From Syntrophomonadaceae bacterium (GTDB lineage Bacteria; Bacillota_B; Syntrophomonadia; Syntrophomonadales; Syntrophomonadaceae): DNA of 9,054 bases. The stretch spans positions 1 through 9,054 of the forward strand of contig DAOUSQ010000030.1 in assembly GCA_030627145.1 (NCBI GenBank). The letters are read 5' to 3'. Positions 1 through 7,099 of the stretch are shown piece by piece. Every line of letters starts with the position of its first letter. Positions within the stretch are counted from its first letter, which is position 1. The notes below the pieces were generated by a model that had not been told where the DNA came from, made no database searches, and saw only the letters and a list, made by a program, of their open reading frames with translations. The translations under genes were made by a program, and so were the position numbers.

Positions 1-1252
1 AATATGTGGAATTAAACTCGATAACGCATATGATTATTTTAAAAATGACGATGTAATTGAAGGAGTTGTTATTTTAAATACCTGCAATCGGACCGAGATA
101 TATGCTACTACAAAAGATATTGAACAGGGTATGGGAGTAATAGAAGGTTTTTTAGAAAATTATTCAGGTATGAAATATGAGGAGATAAAGAGCTATTTTT
201 ACCAGCCAACCTGTTATGATGCTATTATGCATATATTTCGAGTTGCTTCCGGATTAGATTCTATGATTGTGGGGGAAGACCAGATTCTTGGACAGGTTAA
301 GGAAGCACATCAAAAAGCGATGGAGGCCGGAGCTTCTGATGGAGTATTAAATACGTTATTTCAAAAGGCTATTAATGTGGGGAAAAGAGTTCGAACAGAT
401 ACCACTATTGACAAACAGCCACTTTCTGTTAGCTATGCAGCAGTTGAATTTGCCAGAAAGGTACTGGGTAATCTAGAAAATAAAACGGTGATAGTGGTTG
501 GTGCCGGTGAGATGAGCGAATTAACTACAAAGTATTTAATGCTAAATGGTGTCCAGTCAGTAATAGTATCTAATCGATCCTACGACAGAGCAGTTAATAT
601 GGCAAGAAAATTCAATGGGCGGGCAGTACGATTTGACCAACTTACTACAGAGTTGAAAAGTGTTGATATTGTTATAAGTTGTACGGCAGCAAACCATTAT
701 GTTATTCACCAGGATAATTGCAGGGAAGTTCTTCGTTCCAGGAACGGTAGAAAAATAATAATGATAGATATTGCTGTTCCTCGAGATATAGATCCAGCTT
801 TAAAAGATATCGAAGGGGTTTATATATACGATATTGATAATTTACAGAATGTTGTAGATACCAATTATATTGAAAAACATAAGGCGGTTCTTAAAGCAGA
901 TAAGATTATTATGGAGGAACTTGTCAGGTTTAATGAATGGCTGTCCAGTCTTTATGTAGTGCCGGTTATTACTGCTTTAAAAAGAAAAGGAGAAGAAATA
1001 AAGCAAGACGAATTAAAACGAGCTTTAAATCGCCTTGGGAAGTTATCCGAACGCGATCAAAATATCGTAAGCACTTTAGTAAATTCAATAGTTAATCAAC
1101 TGCTCCATGATCCTATAGTTAATCTCAAAGAAATGGCTATTAGTAACCAGGGACATCTGTATGCAGAAGTCGTGAAAAAGCTTTTTTCCTTGCAAATAGA
1201 TAAAGAGGAATATGATAAATATGGACATGTTGCAAATAGGGACAAGGGGTAG
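1..1252 (+). CDS. hemA: Glutamyl-tRNA reductase, 5'-truncated by the window edge
   Basis: HemA reduces the glutamate of glutamyl-tRNA(Glu) with NADPH to glutamate-1-semialdehyde, the first committed step of C5-pathway tetrapyrrole synthesis in the cytoplasm. The reading frame is open from base 2, and 416 residues are visible. The catalytic-cysteine motif NTCNRTE lies at visible residues 26-32 (Cys codon 83-85), upstream of the ATG at 131, so that ATG is internal and the true start lies before the window. Other family marks are GLDSMIVGEDQILGQVKEA, the NADPH-binding stretch VIVVGAGEMSEL and the downstream ISCTAA. A C-terminal helical dimerisation region follows, with HDPIVNLKE near the end. 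The missing N-terminus is probably only about 20-30 residues, judging from the usual position of the active-site Cys near residue 50. The 3' end overlaps the start of hemC, which suggests translational coupling. The identification is secure. Confidence 0.97.
   Translation, partial: ICGIKLDNAYDYFKNDDVIEGVVILNTCNRTEIYATTKDIEQGMGVIEGFLENYSGMKYEEIKSYFYQPTCYDAIMHIFRVASGLDSMIVGEDQILGQVKEAHQKAMEAGASDGVLNTLFQKAINVGKRVRTDTTIDKQPLSVSYAAVEFARKVLGNLENKTVIVVGAGEMSELTTKYLMLNGVQSVIVSNRSYDRAVNMARKFNGRAVRFDQLTTELKSVDIVISCTAANHYVIHQDNCREVLRSRNGRKIIMIDIAVPRDIDPALKDIEGVYIYDIDNLQNVVDTNYIEKHKAVLKADKIIMEELVRFNEWLSSLYVVPVITALKRKGEEIKQDELKRALNRLGKLSERDQNIVSTLVNSIVNQLLHDPIVNLKEMAISNQGHLYAEVVKKLFSLQIDKEEYDKYGHVANRDKG
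1203..1209 (+). promoter_or_regulatory. Ribosome-binding site of hemC inside hemA
   Basis: AAGAGGA lies inside the 3' end of hemA. It is 2 bases from the ATG at 1212, 11 from the ATG at 1221 and 17 from the ATG at 1227. Its position favours 1221 as the hemC start. Confidence 0.5.
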
Positions 1253-2150
1253 CAAACTTGCTGTCTGGCAGGCTGAATATGTTGCTAGTGAGTTAAAAAA
1301 AATAGTACCTGAGCTCAGAATAAACATTCGGATAATAAAAACAATTGGGGACAAGATTTTAGATGCAGCTCTTTCTCGAATAGGAGATAAAGGGTTATTT
1401 ACTAAAGAAATAGAAAACGAACTTATAAATGGAAATATTGATATAGCGGTACATAGTATGAAAGATATGCCTTCGCAACTCGAAGAAGGATTATGCATAG
1501 GAGCTGTACTTAAACGAGAAAATCCACAGGATGTATTGATATCCCACAAGAATTATATATTTAAAGATCTACCAGCCAATGCTTTAATAGGAACATCAAG
1601 TTTAAGACGGATTGCCCAAATAAAAGCTTTTCGTCCTGACATTTCTACAGTAGATATTCGTGGCAATGTTGAAACCCGTATTAGAAAAATGAAAGAGCAA
1701 AATCTAGATGGGATAATTCTTGCCTTTGCAGGTATAAAAAGGTTAGGCTTTGAGGGATTAATAACTGACTTCTTACCCTGTGATTTGCTTATGCCTGCAG
1801 TGGGACAGGGGGCTATTGCTGTGGAATCTAGATCAGGTGACCGGGAGATATTAAATCTACTTCAAAAGATAAATCATAGGCCAACCTATTTATCAACCAT
1901 GGCAGAAAGGTGTTTTTTAAATGAACTTGAAGGAGGATGTCAGGTACCTATAGGTTCTCTGGCTATTATCAGGGATGAAACACTTATACTACAGGGAATA
2001 GTAGCTTCTCTAGATGGTAAAGAGTGTTACCGGGCAAGCCGGGAAGGTAATTTAAAGGATGCTGAATTTATTGGTCGCAAACTTGCCAGACAATTACTGC
2101 AAGATGGTGCCGCCAGGGTACTTCAAGAAATATATAATACAGGGGATTAA
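1221..2150 (+). CDS. hemC: Hydroxymethylbilane synthase (porphobilinogen deaminase)
   Basis: HemC polymerises four porphobilinogen molecules into hydroxymethylbilane on a covalently held dipyrromethane cofactor. The 309-residue product has the usual length. It shows the N-terminal IGTRGSKLAVWQAE, HSMKDMPS with the catalytic Asp at residue 82, GTSSLRR and DIRGNVETR (substrate and cofactor arginines), and PAVGQGAIAVE. The cofactor-attachment cysteine is Cys240 in ELEGGCQVPIG. In-frame ATGs lie at 1212, 1221 and 1227. The purine-rich AAGAGGA at 1203-1209 is too close to 1212 and about 11 bases from 1221, so 1221 is preferred, but the choice is not certain. The start lies inside hemA and overlaps it by 32 bases. 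The next gene begins 4 bases after the stop. Confidence 0.96.
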   Translation: MDMLQIGTRGSKLAVWQAEYVASELKKIVPELRINIRIIKTIGDKILDAALSRIGDKGLFTKEIENELINGNIDIAVHSMKDMPSQLEEGLCIGAVLKRENPQDVLISHKNYIFKDLPANALIGTSSLRRIAQIKAFRPDISTVDIRGNVETRIRKMKEQNLDGIILAFAGIKRLGFEGLITDFLPCDLLMPAVGQGAIAVESRSGDREILNLLQKINHRPTYLSTMAERCFLNELEGGCQVPIGSLAIIRDETLILQGIVASLDGKECYRASREGNLKDAEFIGRKLARQLLQDGAARVLQEIYNTGD

Positions 2151-2154
2151 AGAT

Positions 2155-3699
2155 ATGAATAAAAAAGGTAAGGTATATCTTATAGGAGCGGGGCCTGGTG
2201 ACCCGGGTTTGTTTACTTTAAAAGGAAAGAAAATCTTAGAAAAAGCTGAAGTTATTATATATGATCGTCTTGTAAAAGATACAGTACTATCTTTTGCTAA
2301 TCCTGAAGCTGAATATATTTATGTTGGAAAAGTATCTGGCCAGCATGCTCTTTCCCAGGATGAGATAAATGCTCTTCTGGTAAGAAAAGCAGCAGAAGGT
2401 AAAATAGTTGCCCGCTTAAAAGGTGGGGATCCTTTCGTTTTCGGGAGGGGTGGAGAAGAAGCGTTATTTGTCAGGCAGTATGGTTATGACTTTGAGGTGG
2501 TGCCTGGTATTACTTCAGCTGTTGCTGTTCCGGCTTATGCAGGTATCCCTGTTACCCACAGGGATTTTACATCCAATTTTACAGTGATAACAGGACATGA
2601 AAAGCCGGATAAAACAGAGAGTTCAATTAATTGGGGGAATATTGCAGGTAGTATTGGTACCCTGGTTTTTTTAATGGGGGTAGAAAACCTTAAGTATATT
2701 AGTGATAACTTGATTAGTAACGGAAAAGATGCAGACACTCCTGTTGCGCTTATAAGGTGGGGAACTCTTTCAAATCAGGAAGTAATAACTGGTACGCTTG
2801 GCAATATTGTCGAGAAAGTGAGACAGGCTGATTTTAAACCACCGGCTGTAATAATTGTTGGAGAAGTTGTTAAACTGCATAATGATTTAAGCTGGGTAGA
2901 AAAGAGACCCTTATGGGGAAAAAAAGTAGTAGTTACAAGAGCCAGTGCGCAGGCAAGTACACTGCTGGAAAGAATAATTGATTATGGTGGGGAGGCGATT
3001 GAATTCCCTTCTATTAGAATAGAAAAGGAAATTGATTTAAGCCCGCTTTATGATGCTTTTAAAGCAATTAATAAATATCACTGGCTTATATTTACCTCTG
3101 TAAATGCAGTGGATATTTTTTTTGAAGAATTAATGAAGGCGGAAATGGATATCAGGGATTTAAAGAGTATTAATATTTGTGCAATAGGACCGGCTACAAA
3201 AGATAGACTCGAATGTAGCGGATTGAAAGTTGATGTGGTACCAGACGAGTATAGAGCTGAAGGGATACTAGAGGAGTTAAGTCATATAATCAACCCTGGT
3301 GAATGGGTCTTATTACCGCGGGCTAAAGGTGCCAGGGAAATACTTCCTAAAACAATTCGCAACTGGGGTGCTTATGTTAACGAAGTATATTTATATGAAG
3401 CAAAAACAGCTACATCGGTGAGCGAAGATACTCTTGAAGAAATAAAAAAAGGCAATTTTGACTACATTACGTTTACAAGTTCATCAACGGTAAGTAATTT
3501 TGTTAAAATTATTGGTAATGGGAATGTGAAGAACCTGGATAAGAAAGTTAAGGTAGCATGTATAGGTCCCATAACCGCTGATAAGGCCCGAGAATATGGT
3601 TTTAAGGTTGATATTATGGCAAAGAAATATACCATTGACGGGTTATTAGAGGTGATAGTGGAAGAAGCTAAATCCGCAAGGAAAGAGAGGGACATATAA
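2155..3699 (+). CDS. cobA-hemD: Uroporphyrinogen-III C-methyltransferase / uroporphyrinogen-III synthase fusion
   Basis: This is a two-domain enzyme of 514 residues. Residues 1-245 are a SAM-dependent uroporphyrinogen III methyltransferase (SUMT, CobA type), with VYLIGAGPGDPGL at 7-19, YDRLV, the substrate loop RLKGGDPFVFGRGGEE at 87-102, VPGITSA and a late PTHR-like VTHRD. Residues 255-505 are a HemD-type uroporphyrinogen III synthase, starting at GKKVVVTRA. They include FTSVNAVD, ICAIGPATKD, LLPRAKGAREILP, YEAKTA and FTSSSTVSNF, then the second GPITADKA. HemD closes the linear bilane and CobA then makes precorrin-2, so the fusion pushes flux directly towards siroheme. The reading frame is open from 2059, but ATG 2155 is chosen. 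It has AGGGGA 8 bases upstream and begins just before the conserved VYLIGAGPG. The stop overlaps the next ATG (TAATG). This fusion is known in Firmicutes. Confidence 0.97.
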   Translation: MNKKGKVYLIGAGPGDPGLFTLKGKKILEKAEVIIYDRLVKDTVLSFANPEAEYIYVGKVSGQHALSQDEINALLVRKAAEGKIVARLKGGDPFVFGRGGEEALFVRQYGYDFEVVPGITSAVAVPAYAGIPVTHRDFTSNFTVITGHEKPDKTESSINWGNIAGSIGTLVFLMGVENLKYISDNLISNGKDADTPVALIRWGTLSNQEVITGTLGNIVEKVRQADFKPPAVIIVGEVVKLHNDLSWVEKRPLWGKKVVVTRASAQASTLLERIIDYGGEAIEFPSIRIEKEIDLSPLYDAFKAINKYHWLIFTSVNAVDIFFEELMKAEMDIRDLKSINICAIGPATKDRLECSGLKVDVVPDEYRAEGILEELSHIINPGEWVLLPRAKGAREILPKTIRNWGAYVNEVYLYEAKTATSVSEDTLEEIKKGNFDYITFTSSSTVSNFVKIIGNGNVKNLDKKVKVACIGPITADKAREYGFKVDIMAKKYTIDGLLEVIVEEAKSARKERDI

Positions 3700-4877
3700 T
3701 GATAGGATGTACGAAATTACTATGTGGCACAGCTACAGTATCAGATGTAATTAAGCATAGCGGCGAGGAAGGCAATATTATTCCCCCACAACTTTTACAA
3801 TTTTCTGATAAAAACAGACCGCTGGTTGTCTGGAACGTGACAAACCGCTGTAACCTTCACTGTAAGCATTGTTATATTAATGCAGAAGATCATAGTTATG
3901 CTGAGGAACTGAGTACGGAAGAAGCAAAAGAATTTATTTATGATCTGGCAAAAATGAAAGTACCGGTATTACTCTTTTCCGGTGGTGAGCCTATGATAAG
4001 AAAAGATATCTTTGAACTGGGAAAACTAGCTGCTGAACTGGGACTCAGACCAGTAATATCCAGTAATGGAACTTTAATAAATGATGATATTGCAAAAAGA
4101 ATTAAAGAGGCCGGGTTTCAATATGTGGGAATAAGTATAGATGGTTCTCCTGCTACCCATGATGAGTTTAGGAATAAAAAAGGTGCTTTTGATGCTGCTC
4201 TAACAGGTATCAGGGCGTGTATGAATAATGGAATTAAAACAGGTATACGTTTTACGGTTAATAAACTAAATCAGGTCGATTTACCATTTATTTTTGATTT
4301 GATTAAACAGGAAGGTATACCACGTTTTTGTATGTATCATCTGGTTTATGCAGGTAGAGGTGAACAAATGGCAGCAATGGATATGACTGTAGAAGAAAAA
4401 AGAAAGATATTGGAGTATGTAACTAATGAAACCCTGAACCTGCACAGTATGGGTGTGGAAGTGGAAATATTAACTACAGATAATCATGCCGATGGTATTT
4501 ACCTGCTTAACTATATTAGAAAAAATGAACCTGAAAGAGAAGAAGAAGTAAAACAATTACTTACCATGCATGGTGGATGTTCTGCAGGAACTAAATTTGC
4601 CAATGTAGATCCCAGGGGGAATGTTCATCCGTGTCAGTTCTGGCAGGATTATACCGTTGGTAATATACGAGAAAAACCGTTCAGTGAAATTTGGACTTCA
4701 GATGATGAATTAATGGTAAAATTACGGGAAAAAGACAAACATGTGAAAGGCAAATGTGGTGAATGTAGGTATAATTCCCTTTGTTCAGGTTGTCGGATCA
4801 GGGCCAGGGCAGTTTATGGTGATTTGTGGGCAGAAGACCCTGCCTGTTATTTGACTGAGAAAGAAATTAGTGAATAA
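3699..4877 (+). CDS. ahbC: AhbC-type radical SAM protein (12,18-didecarboxysiroheme deacetylase; NirJ1-like)
   Basis: AhbC is a radical SAM enzyme that removes the acetate side chains of 12,18-didecarboxysiroheme to give Fe-coproporphyrin III. The 392-residue product opens with MIGCTKLLCGTA and PPQLLQFSDKNRPLVVWNVT, the lead-in typical of AhbC/NirJ1. The radical SAM [4Fe-4S] motif CNLHCKHC follows (Cys51, 55, 58), then GGEP at 95-98 and SSNGT. The C-terminal third is SPASM-like, with Cys294, 312, 353, 356, 362, 365 and 383, which can hold auxiliary Fe-S clusters. The context supports AhbC: it lies between the gene for the precorrin-2-forming enzyme and hemB, with ahbD, ahbA and ahbB close by. 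The start overlaps the cobA-hemD stop by one base, and AGAGAGG lies 8 bases upstream. Automated annotation may call it heme d1 biosynthesis NirJ1. No heme d1-specific genes are visible here, so heme synthesis is the better reading. Confidence 0.9.
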   Translation: MIGCTKLLCGTATVSDVIKHSGEEGNIIPPQLLQFSDKNRPLVVWNVTNRCNLHCKHCYINAEDHSYAEELSTEEAKEFIYDLAKMKVPVLLFSGGEPMIRKDIFELGKLAAELGLRPVISSNGTLINDDIAKRIKEAGFQYVGISIDGSPATHDEFRNKKGAFDAALTGIRACMNNGIKTGIRFTVNKLNQVDLPFIFDLIKQEGIPRFCMYHLVYAGRGEQMAAMDMTVEEKRKILEYVTNETLNLHSMGVEVEILTTDNHADGIYLLNYIRKNEPEREEEVKQLLTMHGGCSAGTKFANVDPRGNVHPCQFWQDYTVGNIREKPFSEIWTSDDELMVKLREKDKHVKGKCGECRYNSLCSGCRIRARAVYGDLWAEDPACYLTEKEISE

Positions 4878-4909
4878 CTCTTAACGAATTAAAGGGTAGG
4901 TGATTGATA

Positions 4910-5887
4910 ATGAGTTTTCCAATAAATCGAATGAGAAGATTGCGTGGCAATAAAACTATACGCAGTATGGTTAGAGAAATTAATCTATCAATTAATAATT
5001 TTATATATCCTCTTTTTATCGTTTACGAAAAGGACAAGAAAATACCGGTAGAATCTATGCCCGGGGTTTTTCAATTTTCTGTAGACAGGTTAAAGGAAGA
5101 GGTCTTAGAAATAGCAACGATGGGCATACCGGCGGTACTTTTGTTTGGTATACCGGAGTATAAGGATAGTCTGGGCAGTTCTGCTTATCAAGATGATGGG
5201 GTAGTTCAAGATGCAATAAAATTAATTAAGGATACTTGCCCGGAATTAATAGTTATTACAGATGTTTGTCTATGTGAGTATACCGATCATGGGCACTGTG
5301 GAGTGATAGATGAAAACGGTGTAGTTAATAATGATGAAACACTTAAATTGCTTGCCAAAGAGGTACTATCACATGTTAAAGCAGGCTGTGATATAGTTGC
5401 TCCCTCTGATATGATGGATGGCAGGGTAGGGTATATAAGAAAATGTCTGGATGAAAACGGCTTTTTTAATATTCCTATAATGTCTTATGCAGCTAAATAC
5501 TGTTCTAGTTTCTACGGGCCATTTCGTGATGCAGCTGATTCTGCTCCACAGTTTGGTGATCGTAAGACTTACCAGATGGACCCGGCTAACATGCGGGAAG
5601 CTTTAAGAGAAGTTGAACTTGATATAGAAGAAGGGGCAGACATAGTTATGGTTAAACCTGCCCTAGCATATTTAGATGTTATCAAGGCTGTCAAGGAAAA
5701 GTTTGCTTACCCGACTGCTGCTTATAATGTCAGTGGTGAATATTCTATGGTTAAGGCAGCTGCAGCATGCGGATGGATTGATGAACAAAGAGTAATGATG
5801 GAAATGCTTACTTCAATTAAAAGGGCTGGAGCTGACTTAATTATCAGTTATTTTGCTAAAGATGTTGCCCGGATAATTAATGGATAA
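4910..5887 (+). CDS. hemB: Delta-aminolevulinic acid dehydratase (porphobilinogen synthase), zinc type
   Basis: HemB condenses two 5-aminolevulinate molecules to porphobilinogen. The 325-residue product has the full family length. The two Schiff-base lysines are Lys196 ([18 protein letters not shown]) and Lys249 ([14 protein letters not shown]). The cysteine triad [14 protein letters not shown] (Cys120, 122, 130) marks the zinc-dependent class; the magnesium class has Asp/Ala there. [12 protein letters not shown] and [10 protein letters not shown] are further family signatures. A TTG two codons upstream (4904) is possible, but ATG 4910 is preferred because AGGTGAT at 4898-4904 overlaps the TTG and sits 5 bases before the ATG. 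A 32-base spacer separates it from ahbC. The gene sits between the two radical SAM genes rather than beside hemC. It is followed by the longest gap in the window. Confidence 0.97.
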   Translation: MSFPINRMRRLRGNKTIRSMVREINLSINNFIYPLFIVYEKDKKIPVESMPGVFQFSVDRLKEEVLEIATMGIPAVLLFGIPEYKDSLGSSAYQDDGVVQDAIKLIKDTCPELIVITDVCLCEYTDHGHCGVIDENGVVNNDETLKLLAKEVLSHVKAGCDIVAPSDMMDGRVGYIRKCLDENGFFNIPIMSYAAKYCSSFYGPFRDAADSAPQFGDRKTYQMDPANMREALREVELDIEEGADIVMVKPALAYLDVIKAVKEKFAYPTAAYNVSGEYSMVKAAAACGWIDEQRVMMEMLTSIKRAGADLIISYFAKDVARIING

Positions 5888-6038
5888 CTTAGAAATTCGA
5901 AAGAGTGTTAAAAGCAGTTATTCTTGTGAATTATAGCAATGGCGACTTGAATGTCAGGATGGCACAGTGCTGGGTTTGAAATATTATTAAGGTAATGTGT
6001 CTGTATTAGACAGGGGAATATAAAAGAAAAAGATGGGT

Positions 6039-6045
6039 GAGGTGA
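6039..6045 (+). promoter_or_regulatory. Strong Shine-Dalgarno, displaced from the ahbD start
   Basis: GAGGTGA is a 7-base match to the consensus complementary to the 16S rRNA 3' end, within GGGTGAGGTGA at 6035-6045. It is as good as the hemB site. The first base of the ahbD ATG is 59 bases after its last base, far outside the normal 5-10 base spacing. No other Shine-Dalgarno lies near the ATG. Confidence 0.6.
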
Positions 6046-6048
6046 ATT

Positions 6049-6078
6049 TTGACAGGTAGTTTGATATTTAAATAGTAT
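6049..6078 (+). promoter_or_regulatory. Possible internal sigma-A-type promoter for ahbD-ahbA-ahbB
   Basis: TTGACA at 6049-6054 is a perfect -35 hexamer. TAGTAT at 6073-6078, after an 18-base spacer, is only a 4-of-6 match to TATAAT. Initiation would fall near 6085, giving a transcript of about 20 leader bases without a Shine-Dalgarno. This competes with the hairpin interpretation and is weak on its own. Confidence 0.25.
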
Positions 6079-6095
6079 CGACTATTGGCTGTCAA
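6049..6095 (+). promoter_or_regulatory. Inverted repeat / RNA hairpin between Shine-Dalgarno and ahbD start
   Basis: TTGACAG at 6049-6055 is the perfect reverse complement of CTGTCAA at 6089-6095. Inside, AATAGT (6071-6076) and ACTATT (6081-6086) form a second perfect 6-bp stem with an ATCG loop. Alternatively, GTAGT (6056-6060) can pair with ACTAT (6081-6085), with one G-U pair, which extends the outer stem past a 3-base bulge (TGG). The two inner pairings exclude each other. The element ends 8 bases before the ahbD ATG and begins 3 bases after the GAGGTGA. An RNA role is inferred, not shown. Confidence 0.5.
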
Positions 6096-6103
6096 TTAAT
6101 AAA

Positions 6104-7099
6104 ATGCTTATATCATGGAATTCAACGAATCAATGTAATATGTTTTGTGACCACTGTTACAGGGATGCGGGAGCGAAACTTTCAGATGAGCTTTCCACTG
6201 ATGAGGCAAAGAAAATGATCCGGGAAATTAAAAAGGCCGGATTTAAGATAATAATATTCAGTGGTGGAGAACCCATGATGCGACCCGATATATATGAACT
6301 GGGTAAATATGCTACAGAGCAGGGATTAAGAGCAGTAATGGGGACCAATGGCACATTACTTACTCCCGAAGCTGTATATAAATTAAAAGAAGCAGGTTTT
6401 ATGGCAGCTGGCGTAAGTCTGGACAGTCTGGACCAGGAGAAGAACGATGCTTTTCGCAAACTAGATAATGCATTTAATCTAACTGTGCAGGGAATGAAAA
6501 ACCTCAGGGAAGCCGGACTTCCTTTTCAAATTCATACTACTGTTATGAATTGGAATGTGGAGGAATTAGAAGCGATAACAGATTTTGCAATAAATATTGG
6601 GGCTATGGCTCATCATGTGTTTTTCCTGGTACCTACCGGACGGGGGACAAAAATAGAAGAAAAAGCTTTGCGGGTGGTTGAATATGAAAAGACAATTGTA
6701 CGTTTATTGGAGAAACAAAAAAAGGTAGAGATAGAAATAAAACCAACCTGTGCTCCACAATTTATGAGGATTGCTGATAAGAAAGGTATTCCAATGCGTT
6801 TTAGCAGGGGGTGCCTGGCGGGAATTAGCTACTGCATAATTAGCCCAAAAGGTGATGTGCAACCATGTGCCTATTTGGATATTCCCCTGGGTAATGTTAA
6901 AGAACAACCTTTTGACGAAATCTGGCGTGAAAATCCAATTTTGCAAGAACTCAGGACAATGGACTATAAAGGTAAATGTGGGGTGTGTGATTATAAGCTG
7001 CAATGCGGGGGGTGCAGGGCTCGTGCATATTATTATAGCGGTGGAGATTATATGGCAGAAGATACATGGTGCCTTTATCATCCAAAAGGGGCAGAATAA
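6104..7099 (+). CDS. ahbD: AhbD-type radical SAM protein (Fe-coproporphyrin III decarboxylase, heme synthase; NirJ2-like)
   Basis: AhbD is the radical SAM enzyme that oxidatively decarboxylates two propionates of Fe-coproporphyrin III to the vinyl groups of heme b, the final step of the siroheme route. The 331-residue product begins LISWNSTNQCNMFCDHCYRD, with the radical SAM cysteines 11, 15 and 18. GGEP (54-57) and GTNGT follow. KPTCAPQF (Cys216), GCLAGISYC (Cys237, 244), QPCAYLDIPLGNV (Cys255) and Cys292, 295, 301, 304 and 323 form a SPASM-like C-terminal region for auxiliary cluster binding. It is a clear paralog of the upstream ahbC; both share a GN-(I/V)-x-E-x-PF-x-EIW segment. ATG 6104 is the only usual start codon in the frame after the stop at 6062, and it sits directly before the conserved start, yet no Shine-Dalgarno is adjacent. 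The stop overlaps the ahbA start (TAATG). Confidence 0.88.
   Translation: MLISWNSTNQCNMFCDHCYRDAGAKLSDELSTDEAKKMIREIKKAGFKIIIFSGGEPMMRPDIYELGKYATEQGLRAVMGTNGTLLTPEAVYKLKEAGFMAAGVSLDSLDQEKNDAFRKLDNAFNLTVQGMKNLREAGLPFQIHTTVMNWNVEELEAITDFAINIGAMAHHVFFLVPTGRGTKIEEKALRVVEYEKTIVRLLEKQKKVEIEIKPTCAPQFMRIADKKGIPMRFSRGCLAGISYCIISPKGDVQPCAYLDIPLGNVKEQPFDEIWRENPILQELRTMDYKGKCGVCDYKLQCGGCRARAYYYSGGDYMAEDTWCLYHPKGAE

Larger units (their letters stand above)
5888..6103 (+). other. 216-base intergenic leader between hemB and ahbD
   Basis: This is the only sizeable non-coding stretch. No long open frame or convincing intrinsic terminator (stem plus T-run) is visible. Small structures are present: an odd palindrome GCACAGTGC at 5962-5970, a 5-bp stem TGTCT/AGACA at 5998-6012, and the larger inverted repeat at 6049-6095. 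The last 70 bases hold a strong Shine-Dalgarno and a consensus -35 hexamer, described separately. The lack of a terminator suggests that transcription continues from hemB into ahbD. Confidence 0.6.

Noticed and set aside
131..133. ATG 131 as the hemA start
   Set aside because: The catalytic NTCNRTE motif is encoded upstream in the same open frame, so the gene starts before the window.
1085..1549. Antisense open frame opposite the hemA-hemC junction
   Set aside because: It runs opposite well-conserved coding sequence and its translation resembles no protein. The other minus-strand frames at 2535-2738, 3462-3695, 6157-6459, 6704-7081 and 8510-8713 are rejected for the same reason.
2059..2154. 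N-terminal extension of the cobA-hemD frame
   Set aside because: This part lies inside hemC in another frame, lacks a ribosome-binding site and precedes the conserved SUMT start. The ATG at 2155 explains the protein fully.
5880..5936. Short ATG frame of 18 codons overlapping the hemB stop
   Set aside because: There is no good ribosome-binding site, no recognisable peptide and no coding support.
5888..6048. Cobalamin or other known riboswitch in the hemB-ahbD gap
   Set aside because: I looked for B12-box-like and other conserved core sequences and found none. The small palindromes at 5962-5970 and 5998-6012 are too short to call.
6049..6075. Eight-codon leader peptide frame starting with TTG just after the strong Shine-Dalgarno
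   Set aside because: The TTG is only 3 bases from GAGGTGA, which is too close, and the peptide has no recognisable feature such as repeated regulatory codons. It could still be translated by chance.
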